Positions 57,065 to 64,000 of a stretch of DNA of 64,000 bases are shown here, one piece after another. The notes below the pieces were generated by a model. The model made no database searches, was not told the DNA's origin, and saw nothing but the letters and a program-made list of their open reading frames with translations. The position numbers and the translations under genes are program-made. The DNA comes from Caballeronia sordidicola (GTDB taxonomy: Bacteria; Pseudomonadota; Gammaproteobacteria; Burkholderiales; Burkholderiaceae), in the NCBI RefSeq assembly GCF_001544455.2, contig NZ_FCOC02000007.1:62001-126000 (forward strand), in the 5' to 3' direction. Numbering within the stretch: the first letter of the stretch is position 1; every line of letters starts with the position of its first letter.

Positions 57065-58536
57065 GCGTCCGGCTCCTCGCGATCCGCGTCGGCTTCATGC
57101 CCGAGCAGGTTGGCCGCCTGCTCACCCGGCAAAGCTTCTACATCGCGTAGTTTCTTGCTCATCTGCCGGGTGCGCGTTTCCGCCGATTCAATGGACCGCG
57201 TCACCGCCTCCAATTGCGAGCGGGTCTTCGAGAGCACTTCTCCAAACTTCCTGAACTCCGTTTTCACCGCGCCGAGCACTTGCCAGACTTCGCTGGAACG
57301 CTGCTCGATCGCGAGTGTCCTGAAGCCCATTTGCAGGCTGTTGAGCAAAGCGGTCAGCGTGGTCGGACCCGTCACACTCACACGATACTCACGCTGCAAG
57401 AAGTCCGTGAGCCCTGGACGGCGCAGAATCTCCGCATACAGACCTTCCGTGGGAAGGAACAGCAACGCGAAGTCCGTGGTGTGCGGCGGCGCGACGTACT
57501 TCTGCGCGATGGTTTTTGCTTCTGCGCGAATGCGGCCCTCAAGCGCGCGCGACGCCTCTTCCACCGCAACCGGATCGGCTCGATCCTGAGCGTCGATCAG
57601 ACGTTCGTAATCCTCGCGCGGAAATTTTGCGTCGATGGGAAGCCAAACCGGCGTCGCCACTGCGTTCGTCCCGCTTTGGCCGGGGGCGTCGTGACGGCCC
57701 GGCAGCTTGATCGCGAATTCCACGCGGTCGTTGCTCTTTGGAATCGTCGCGACATTCTTCGCGTACTGATCTGGCGTAAGCAATTGTTCGAGCAGCGACT
57801 CCAGTTGCACTTCGCCCCACGTCCCGCGTGTCTTGACGTTGGTCAGCACTTTCTTCAAGTCGCCGACACCCGCGGCCAGCGTCTGCATTTCTCCCAATCC
57901 ACGATGCACCTGCTCCAGCCTGTCCGAGACCAGCTTGAACGATTCACCAAGACGCTGTTCCAGCGTGGCGTGAAGTTTTTCATCGACGGTGCGGCGCATT
58001 TCTTCGAGCTTCGCCGCGTTGTTCGCTTCAATGTCCTTCAGCCGCGCTTCCAGCGTGGTTCGCACTTCACTCAAGCGCCGGTCGTTCGACTCCGACATCT
58101 GCGCCAGTTGCAGCGTCAAGGCATCGCCGAAACGCTTGAGCGCCTGGCTTTGTTCGTCGCGTGCATGCTGGCTTTGCTGGACGTTGCTTTCCGTCAACGC
58201 AAGCAATTGCCGCGAGAACGCTTCGAGCTGCGCGTTCTGCACGTTCGACATGCTCGCGAGTTGCGTGGCAAGCGTCTGCTGGAACTGGGCGAACGCACCG
58301 CCCGCTTCCGTGCGCGACGCACGCGATGTCTCGACCACTTCGCTTCTCACATTGCGTTCGAGGCGTTCTTGAGCACGCGCGTGTGCGTCGCCCATATCGA
58401 TGACCCGATCAGTGAGCGCCTCGAACTGCTCTTCAATATTCGTCTCGCGCTTCGGCCGCAACAACAGGATCAGCGCAATCACCAGCGTGATTGCGAGGAC
58501 GGCGACCGCAACGCTCAACAGCAGCAACATCGTCAT
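57061..58536 (-). CDS. rmuC: DNA recombination protein RmuC
   Basis: The 491-residue protein has an N-terminal membrane helix (LLLLSVAVAVLAITLVIALILLL), a long coiled coil (about residues 40-220), and the RmuC nuclease-like domain. That domain has KTRGTWGEVQLESLLEQLL, PIDAKFPREDYERL and FLPTEGLYAEILRRPGL. RmuC limits inversions and has recently been linked to defence against foreign DNA. It starts four bases after the 2-hydroxyacid dehydrogenase stop. Confidence 0.93.
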   Translation of the reverse strand: MTMLLLLSVAVAVLAITLVIALILLLRPKRETNIEEQFEALTDRVIDMGDAHARAQERLERNVRSEVVETSRASRTEAGGAFAQFQQTLATQLASMSNVQNAQLEAFSRQLLALTESNVQQSQHARDEQSQALKRFGDALTLQLAQMSESNDRRLSEVRTTLEARLKDIEANNAAKLEEMRRTVDEKLHATLEQRLGESFKLVSDRLEQVHRGLGEMQTLAAGVGDLKKVLTNVKTRGTWGEVQLESLLEQLLTPDQYAKNVATIPKSNDRVEFAIKLPGRHDAPGQSGTNAVATPVWLPIDAKFPREDYERLIDAQDRADPVAVEEASRALEGRIRAEAKTIAQKYVAPPHTTDFALLFLPTEGLYAEILRRPGLTDFLQREYRVSVTGPTTLTALLNSLQMGFRTLAIEQRSSEVWQVLGAVKTEFRKFGEVLSKTRSQLEAVTRSIESAETRTRQMSKKLRDVEALPGEQAANLLGHEADADREEPDA

Positions 58537-58540
58537 TTCT

Positions 58541-59521
58541 TCAGGACTTCCGGACTTCCGGATTGATCGGGTTCGGCGGATTGCCGGCGCGCGGCCCTTC
58601 ACCCAAAGCGGCGATCAGGTTGTCGGCCGCGAGATTCGCCATGGCGCGGCGTGTGGATTCGGTCGCGCTCGCAATATGCGGCGTCAGCACGACATTCGAC
58701 AAACCCAGGAAATCGCGATTGAAATTGGGCTCGCCTTCAAAGACATCGAGCCCCGCTGCGGCGATGGTCTTGTTGCGCAGGGCCTGGATCAGCGCGGTGT
58801 CGTCGACAATTCCTCCGCGCGCGATATTGGTCAGTGTTGCCGTGGATTTCATGCTCGCCAGTTCAGCCGCGCCGATGGTGTGATGGTTCTCGGCGGTGTA
58901 CGGCAACACCAGCACCACGTGATCGGCCTGCTTGAGCAAATCGGCCTTCGATGCATACTCCGCATTCAACTCCGCCTCAATAGCCGGCGCAACGCGAGAA
59001 CGGTTGTGATAAATCACGCGCATGTTGAACCCGCGCGCACGCCGGGCCAGCGCTTGACCAATGCGGCCCATGCCGATCACCCCAAGCGTTGAGCCGTAAA
59101 TATCCGCGCCGAGAAACGCGTCGTACGACCACGTGCCCCATTTGCCCGCGCGCAGGAAATGCTCGGACTCCGTGATGCGTCGCGCGGCCGCCATCATCAG
59201 CGCCCAGCCAAAGTCCGCGGTGCTTTCGTTCAGGACGTCGGGCGTGTTCGTGCCGAGCACACCGTGGGCGTTGAGCGCCTGCATGTCGAAGTTGTTGTAT
59301 CCCACGGCCATGTTCGACACAACCTTCAAATTTGGCGCGCCTTCCAGAACCTTCGCCGTCACGGGGTCTCCCGCCAGCAAGGCGCCGTCGCGGTCGGCCA
59401 TGCGGCGCGCGAATTCGTCGGCGGGAAGCGGCGCGCCGGGATTGGCGTCGACTTCGAAATACTGTCGCAGACGTTCGATCACGTCCGGGAAGATGGGGCG
59501 GGCAACCAGCACTTTCTTCAT
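58541..59521 (-). CDS. 2-hydroxyacid dehydrogenase, glyoxylate/hydroxypyruvate reductase type
   Basis: The 326-residue NAD(P)-dependent dehydrogenase has the Rossmann motif GVIGMGRIGQALARRA near residue 152. The catalytic Arg, Glu and His are in NIARGGIVDD, FEGEP and LTPHIASAT. It resembles GhrB-type glyoxylate/hydroxypyruvate reductases and D-glycerate dehydrogenases, so its physiological substrate is open. It is flanked closely by the ion transporter (10 bp) and rmuC (four bp), suggesting one transcript. Confidence 0.9.
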   Translation of the reverse strand: MKKVLVARPIFPDVIERLRQYFEVDANPGAPLPADEFARRMADRDGALLAGDPVTAKVLEGAPNLKVVSNMAVGYNNFDMQALNAHGVLGTNTPDVLNESTADFGWALMMAAARRITESEHFLRAGKWGTWSYDAFLGADIYGSTLGVIGMGRIGQALARRARGFNMRVIYHNRSRVAPAIEAELNAEYASKADLLKQADHVVLVLPYTAENHHTIGAAELASMKSTATLTNIARGGIVDDTALIQALRNKTIAAAGLDVFEGEPNFNRDFLGLSNVVLTPHIASATESTRRAMANLAADNLIAALGEGPRAGNPPNPINPEVRKS

Positions 59522-59531
59522 CGACTTCTCC

Positions 59532-60923
59532 TCAAAAGAACAACCATCCGGTGAGCAGGAACAAGGGTAGCAAGACGATCGCCGACCAGCCCATATATCC
59601 GAAGAAACCGGGCATTACAACGCCGCGGGATTCGGCGATCGCCTTGACCATGAAATTGGGCGCGTTGCCTATATAGCTGTTCGCGCCCATGAACACCGCG
59701 CCCGCGGAGATTGCGGCAAGCGTTGTAGCGCCGGTCGTCATGAGCGTTTGCGCGTCGCCGCCAGCGAGATTGAAGAACACAAGATATGTCGGCGCGTTGT
59801 CGAGAAACGACGAGAGCAACCCCGTCGCCCAGAAGTACGCAATGTCGATAGGCTTGCCGCTCGAGTCGGTGACCAGGTGCACGATGCCCGCGAACGCTCC
59901 GTTCTCCCCGGCGCGCAAAATCATGATCACTGGCGCAATGGTGATGAAGATGGCGGCGAAGAGCTTCGCGACCTCCTCGATGGGCGCCCAGTTGAACGCG
60001 TTTCCCGTGCGGGCGCTCTTCGGCGTGAGCTTGAGCGACAGAAGCGTCACTGCAACAAGCAGCACGTCGCGCACGAGATTCTGCAGCGCGATGTGCGTGC
60101 CGAAAATATCGAATTCGATGCCCGGTTTCCACACGCCGCTGCTCAGCACCAGCACGACAACTGCCGCGAGCAAGACAAAATTGACCTTGCCGTCAATGCT
60201 CAGCGGCATCATCACGGTAGTCTTAGGCGGCACGTCTTCCCTCGCGTAGTGATAGCGGTCGAGCGCGTAGAACAGTGCCAGCAAGATGGCGCATATAAAC
60301 AGCGTCGGCTTGACGAGATGCACGGTGGTCCAGAAAAAACTGACGCCGTTCAGGAAGCCGAGGAACAACGGCGGATCACCGAGCGGCGAAAGCGAACCAC
60401 CCGCGTTGGCCACCAGAAAAATGAAGAACACCACTCGATGCGCGCGGTTCTTGCGCTTTTCGTTCGCGCGCAAGAGCGGTCGTATCAGCAGCATGGCGGC
60501 GCCGGTCGTTCCCATGATGCTGGCGAGCAGGGTTCCGAGCGCAAGCAGCGTGGTGTTCACTCGAGGGGAACCGCGCAGATCGCCGTTCAGGCAAATTCCT
60601 CCGGCAACGGTGAAGAGTGCCGTTAGCAAGATGATGAACGGAACATATTCTTCCAGCATGGCGTGGACGAACGTGGCAAAGGCGGCCTGCGCGCCGAAGC
60701 CGATCGCGAATGGCACGAGAAACGCGAGTCCCCACGCTGCCGATATCTTGCCGAAATGGCTGTGCCAGACATGTGGCACGACCAACGGCGCAATGGCGAT
60801 GCAAAGCAGGATGCCCGCGAACGGCATTGCCCAAAATGGCGAAAGCGAAGCGCCATCAAGCGTTGCCGCGGATGCATTGAGCGGCAGCGCAGCCAGCGCG
60901 AGAACCTGCAGCAACCAACGCAT
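59532..60923 (-). CDS. NhaD/ArsB-type ion transporter
   Basis: The 463-residue protein starts with a possible signal peptide (MRWLLQVLALAALPLNASA) and has about eleven hydrophobic helices. It belongs to the ion-transporter superfamily with NhaD and citrate carriers; the motif GGSLSPLGDPPLFLGF and the segment TGLLSSFLDNAPTYLVFF match sodium:proton antiporters of this group. The substrate (Na+ or a dicarboxylate) is inferred only. The start is the ATG at 60923; 17 upstream codons are possible. Confidence 0.82.
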   Translation of the reverse strand: MRWLLQVLALAALPLNASAATLDGASLSPFWAMPFAGILLCIAIAPLVVPHVWHSHFGKISAAWGLAFLVPFAIGFGAQAAFATFVHAMLEEYVPFIILLTALFTVAGGICLNGDLRGSPRVNTTLLALGTLLASIMGTTGAAMLLIRPLLRANEKRKNRAHRVVFFIFLVANAGGSLSPLGDPPLFLGFLNGVSFFWTTVHLVKPTLFICAILLALFYALDRYHYAREDVPPKTTVMMPLSIDGKVNFVLLAAVVVLVLSSGVWKPGIEFDIFGTHIALQNLVRDVLLVAVTLLSLKLTPKSARTGNAFNWAPIEEVAKLFAAIFITIAPVIMILRAGENGAFAGIVHLVTDSSGKPIDIAYFWATGLLSSFLDNAPTYLVFFNLAGGDAQTLMTTGATTLAAISAGAVFMGANSYIGNAPNFMVKAIAESRGVVMPGFFGYMGWSAIVLLPLFLLTGWLFF

Positions 60924-61098
60924 GTTCCGGCCGCTTTGCCTGCTTGAATTCCGGCATGCGGCCGATGACTTCATGTGATGGGTCCTCGTTGGCCTGTGCG
61001 TCGATCAAGGACTTGATTATAACGAGCGGGCCATCCACGCAACCCTAGACCGAGCGGCTAACGCTCGACCGGATTGCGCCGAACTTGCGCGCCAGGCG

Positions 61099-62289
61099 CT
61101 ACAGTTCTCCCACAGGCTTGGCGATATCGAAGACCTGGCGCAGATAGGCGAGATAAGCCTGGTCTTCGCACATGTTCTTGCCGGGAGAATCAGAGAGTTT
61201 GGCGACCGGCTGGCCGTTGCAGCGAACCATCTTGATGACGATCTGCAGCGGCTGATAGCCAAGGTCGTTGGTGAGATTCGTGCCCACGCCGAAGGCAAGC
61301 TGGCAACGGCCGCGAAAGCGCTCGTAGAGGCGCAGCACTTTGGGAATATCGAGTGCGTCCGAGAAGACCAGCACCTTGGTCCGCGGGTCGCAGCGATTTT
61401 GCTCGTAGTGACGGATCAGGCGCTCGCCCCAGTCGAACGGATCGCCGGAGTCGTGACGCGCGCCGTCGAAAAGCTTGCAGAAGTACATGTCGAAGTCGTT
61501 GAGAAACGCCTTCATGCCGTAGACGTCGGAGAGCGCAATGCCCAGGTCACCTCTATATTCTTTTGCCCACATCTCGAAGCCGAACACTTGCGAATCGCGC
61601 AGGCGCGGACCAAGCGCCTGGCAAGCCTGCAAGTATTCGTGCGCCATCGTGCCGAGCGGCCGAAGGCCATGCTTCATTGCGTAATAGACGTTGCTCGTGC
61701 CGGTGAACTGCTCGCCCAGGCCTTCCTTCAATTTCAGGATGACCTCTTCATGCCACTTGCCGGAGAACCGGCGGCGGGTGCCGTAGTCGGCGATCTTGCA
61801 GTCGGAGACCTCAGGACGTCCGCCGAGCAACTGGATCTTGTCGCGCAGACGGTCGCGGCCGGTTTCGAATGTCGGATCGCGCTGGGTATTGCGGAAATAG
61901 ACTTCGTTGACAATCGCCAGAACGGGGATTTCGAACAGGATGGTGTGCAGCCACGGACCAACAATATCAATGTCGATCTCGCCATTGTTCTTCTCCGACG
62001 GCTTGATGGTCACCGACTTTTCGTTGAGGTGAAAGAGCGCCAGGAAGTCGATGAAATCGCTCTTGATAAAGCGCATCCGCCGAAGGTATTCGAGCTCTTC
62101 CTCGGCGAAGCGCAGTTCGCAAAGCCCACGCACTTCCTCACGAATTTCATCGATGTACGGAACGAGATCGACGCCCTGCGTACGGCATCGAAATTTGTAT
62201 TCCGCGTGTGCTGCCGGGAAATGATGCAGGACCACCTGCATCATGGTGAACTTGTAGAGGTCGGTATCGAGCAGCGAATGGATGATCAT
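61099..62289 (-). CDS. pncB: Nicotinate phosphoribosyltransferase
   Basis: The 396-residue enzyme makes nicotinate mononucleotide from nicotinate, PRPP and ATP in NAD salvage. The N-terminal [16 protein letters not shown], the [11 protein letters not shown] motif, and the [14 protein letters not shown] motif with the phosphorylated His are all present. The start at 62289 fits the family; 68 further in-frame upstream codons have no family match. No partner gene is close. Confidence 0.95.
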   Translation of the reverse strand: MIIHSLLDTDLYKFTMMQVVLHHFPAAHAEYKFRCRTQGVDLVPYIDEIREEVRGLCELRFAEEELEYLRRMRFIKSDFIDFLALFHLNEKSVTIKPSEKNNGEIDIDIVGPWLHTILFEIPVLAIVNEVYFRNTQRDPTFETGRDRLRDKIQLLGGRPEVSDCKIADYGTRRRFSGKWHEEVILKLKEGLGEQFTGTSNVYYAMKHGLRPLGTMAHEYLQACQALGPRLRDSQVFGFEMWAKEYRGDLGIALSDVYGMKAFLNDFDMYFCKLFDGARHDSGDPFDWGERLIRHYEQNRCDPRTKVLVFSDALDIPKVLRLYERFRGRCQLAFGVGTNLTNDLGYQPLQIVIKMVRCNGQPVAKLSDSPGKNMCEDQAYLAYLRQVFDIAKPVGEL

Positions 62290-62722
62290 GGTTCCAGACG
62301 AACGGCTAGTACAACAGATAGAACCGCCAGGCAAAAACCCGCGGATGAAACCGCAAACAAACCCGGCCCGCCGCGGCGCATTTTCTATGCACTGGCTGGT
62401 TTGCCCCGGCGGCCTCGAATGCATGTTACCCGAAGTGCCAGGCGTGAGCGCCGTGCGCCGAAGCCCGCGGGAGGCCACGAGCCGGACCTGCATGGGCCCA
62501 TAAACAAATCACTAAAGGATATAAAGCCTGCAGGAACGGGGTCGCGCTCATATTTACCGGTACGCTACAATATTGGTTTTGGCGCGCGCAATGTGCTGCA
62601 GTGTGCTGCAATACACACTTCCCCCCCGGCTGCCCAGCCAGGAAAGAGACTGTTGGTTCAAGACCGAGCCCAACGTCCGGGTTGCCCCGCCGCCCCCACG
62701 AATTTCGCATGCAGGAGCCTGA
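62290..62722. other. Divergent intergenic region between pncB and fdxA
   Basis: The 433 bases hold no gene I can support. A TACAAT box (62566-62571) is a candidate -10 without a matching -35. At 62593-62610 the octamer GTGCTGCA is repeated with two bases between, a possible regulator site. Confidence 0.45.
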
Positions 62723-63046
62723 ATGACTCACGTTGTGACCGAAAGCTGCATCAAGTGCCGTTACACCGATTGCGTGGACGTGTGCCCGGTGGACTGCTTC
62801 CGCGAAGGTCCCAATTTCCTCTCGATCGATCCGGACGAGTGCATCGACTGCGCCGTATGCGTGGCTGAATGCCCGGTCAACGCAATCTATGCTGAAGAAG
62901 ATGTGCCGGGTGACCAGCAGCACTTCATCGAGTTGAACGCAGAGCTCTCGCGCTCCTGGCCGAGCATCACCAAGACAAAGGCGCCATTGCCCGAGGCTGA
63001 TGAATTCAAGGACGTCAAAGAGAAGCTCGAACTGCTCGAACGCTGA
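62723..63046 (+). CDS. fdxA: 7Fe ferredoxin FdxA
   Basis: The 107-residue small iron-sulfur protein carries one [3Fe-4S] and one [4Fe-4S] cluster. Cysteines lie in [18 protein letters not shown] and [16 protein letters not shown], followed by the long C-terminal tail of this family. It is an electron carrier, but its partner is unknown. It stands alone, just before tRNA-Asn. Confidence 0.95.
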   Translation: MTHVVTESCIKCRYTDCVDVCPVDCFREGPNFLSIDPDECIDCAVCVAECPVNAIYAEEDVPGDQQHFIELNAELSRSWPSITKTKAPLPEADEFKDVKEKLELLER

Positions 63047-63127
63047 TCCGTTTTGCCGCGTCTTTTCGCGGCGCGGCAAGCATCCATCGCGCACTGGAAA
63101 TTTTTAAATCGAGATGAATGCGGGGTG

Positions 63128-63156
63128 TTGACAGGCTAGATTCCCCTCCATATAAT
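63128..63156 (+). promoter_or_regulatory. Consensus sigma-70 promoter of tRNA-Asn
   Basis: TTGACA (63128-63133) and TATAAT (63151-63156) are both perfect and separated by exactly 17 bp. The tRNA begins 22 bases after the -10 box. Confidence 0.9.
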
Positions 63157-63178
63157 TTCGTTTCTCTGCTGCAGATGT

Positions 63179-63254
63179 TCCCCGATAGCTCAGTTGGTAG
63201 AGCGCCGGACTGTTAATCCGTAGGTCCCTGGTTCGAGCCCAGGTCGGGGAGCCA
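63179..63254 (+). tRNA. tRNA-Asn (GTT)
   Basis: The 76-base cloverleaf has acceptor TCCCCGA/TCGGGGA, anticodon loop TGTTAAT (anticodon GTT), T arm CCCTGGTTCGAGCCCAGG and an encoded CCA. Confidence 0.96.
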
Positions 63255-63268
63255 AAAAGGTTCCAGAC

Positions 63269-63300
63269 AAAAAGCCCAATCGAAAGATTGGGCTTTTTGC
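63269..63300 (+). terminator. Intrinsic terminator after tRNA-Asn
   Basis: AAAAAGCCCAATC (63269-63281) pairs with GATTGGGCTTTTT (63286-63298) around GAAA, 14 bases after the tRNA. Confidence 0.92.
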
Positions 63301-63442
63301 GTTTGGTTTGGGGAATACATCGTTCTGATACTTGGTGCTTCAAGGGACGATCATCGATCAGGACACCATTGAATATTAATGGTCGTCAGACAACGGTATA
63401 ATCTCGATCATTACCCGTCGACTGACCCAAGGAGCGTTTCCG

Positions 63443-64000
63443 ATGGCCGAACCCCTCGCATCCGTCGCGACACCCCGGCGTGCCCGCAATCTGGCGGAGA
63501 GCGTGTTCGACTACGTAATCGAACAGATCGAGTCCGCCGCCCTGAAACCCGGCGACAAGCTGCCGACCGAAGCGAAGCTCATGGCCACGCTTGGCGTGAG
63601 CCGCACTGTCGTGCGCGAAGGTATTTCGCGGTTGCAGGCGAACGAGGTCATCGAAACGCGGCACGGCATCGGCAGCTTCGTGCTGGAACCGCGACGTGAG
63701 AAGCTCGGCATCGACATGGTGCCGGCCACCACGCTGCGCGATGTTCTCTCCGTCCTCGAATTGCGCATCAGCCTCGAAACGGAATGCGCCGGTCTGGCCG
63801 CGCAACGCGCACAGCCCGAAGATATCGTGCGCATGCGCGCCGCGCTCGACGCAATCGAAGCCACCAGCCGCAACGGCAGCGACAGCGTCGCGGCCGATCT
63901 CCAGTTCCACATCGCGCTCGCCCGGGCGACGGGCAACCGCTATTTCGTCGATATCCTGACGCAAATGGGAACGGCGCTGATCCCGCGAAACCGCATCGAC
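63443..64000 (+). CDS. FadR-family GntR regulator, cut by window edge
   Basis: 186 codons are visible from an ATG with AAGGAG upstream, and the C-terminus lies beyond the window. The N-terminal winged helix-turn-helix is clear (LPTEAKLMATLGVSRTVVREGISRLQ and the wing RHGIGSFVLEP). It is followed by the start of an FCD-type ligand-binding domain (SVLELRISLETECAGLAAQRA, DLQFHIALARATGN). Members sense small carboxylic acids or sugars; the ligand is not evident here. Confidence 0.88.
   Translation, partial: MAEPLASVATPRRARNLAESVFDYVIEQIESAALKPGDKLPTEAKLMATLGVSRTVVREGISRLQANEVIETRHGIGSFVLEPRREKLGIDMVPATTLRDVLSVLELRISLETECAGLAAQRAQPEDIVRMRAALDAIEATSRNGSDSVAADLQFHIALARATGNRYFVDILTQMGTALIPRNRID

Noticed and set aside
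57214-58566. 450-codon plus-strand open frame opposite rmuC
   Set aside because: RmuC motifs are clear on the minus strand; the plus frame shows none.
61051-61067. CGAGCG/CGCTCG hairpin between the ion transporter and pncB as a terminator
   Set aside because: Stem is short and no T-tract follows in the direction of transcription.
61399-62868. 489-codon plus-strand open frame across pncB and into fdxA
   Set aside because: It runs antisense to pncB and out of frame with fdxA, both confidently assigned.
63053-63079. TTGCCGCG/CGCGGCAA hairpin after fdxA as a terminator
   Set aside because: The stem is good but the loop is long and no T-run follows; it may be an RNA-stabilising structure.

Overview
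The window looks like chromosome 1 of a betaproteobacterium of the Burkholderiaceae, most likely Caballeronia, Paraburkholderia or Burkholderia. Four things point there: the G+C-rich coding sequence, the intact rpoE-mucA-mucB-mucD-lepA-lepB-rnc-era-recO-pdxJ-acpS run, the yceD-rpmF-plsX-fabHDG-acpP-fabF run, and EF-P paired with the arginine rhamnosyltransferase EarP. This assignment is inferred from gene content and order; no database search was made. I see no insertion sequence, prophage, CRISPR array or integrated island. Nearly everything is core metabolism, translation, RNA processing or envelope maintenance.

Layout. 1-3.8 kb (minus): a truncated MFS transporter, mltD and gloB. 3.9-6.1 kb (plus): a YafS-like methyltransferase, rnhA, dnaQ and tRNA-Val. 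6.1-8.9 kb (minus): two small membrane proteins and a GT4 glycosyltransferase. 8.9-9.8 kb: a long non-coding gap. 9.8-11.7 kb (plus): an ABC exporter. 11.7-13.9 kb (minus): otsB-otsA for trehalose synthesis. 14.1-15.3 kb: a SCO1/SenC lipoprotein facing an ElaA-type acetyltransferase. 15.4-18.7 kb (minus): uvrC, pgsA and a tRNA Gly-Gly-Cys cluster with its own promoter. 18.9-23.1 kb (plus): earP, efp, a BON-domain lipoprotein and an unusual NtrC-type regulator. 23.2-42.4 kb is one long minus-strand block: nagZ, acpS, pdxJ, recO, era, rnc, lepB, lepA, a glutaredoxin-like gene, mucD, mucB, mucA, rpoE, a YgfX-like gene, fabF, acpP, fabG, fabD, fabH and plsX. It continues upstream to rpmF and yceD (43.6 kb).

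44-45.3 kb (plus): maf and an RsmI-like methylase. 45.4-48.5 kb (minus): rluC, a HAD phosphatase, a Rieske protein and a SppA-like protease, tightly coupled. 48.5-52.8 kb: a 0.9-kb leader and rne. 53-56.2 kb (plus): moaA, mobA and moeA for molybdenum cofactor. 56.3-57.1 kb: a small membrane protein and a GNAT acetyltransferase. 57.1-62.3 kb (minus): rmuC, a 2-hydroxyacid dehydrogenase, an ion transporter and pncB. 62.7-64 kb (plus): fdxA, tRNA-Asn and a truncated FadR-type regulator.

I found no clearly new defence or biosynthetic system. The observations I rate highest are: the sigma-54-type regulator at 21.8 kb, which has lost both the GAFTGA threonine and the Walker B glutamate; intrinsic terminator-like hairpins inside the fatty-acid/ribosomal operon (rpmF/plsX and acpP/fabF) and just before lepA; the long hairpin-rich leader of rne; and long low-complexity extensions on RNase E, RNase III, UvrC and RecO.
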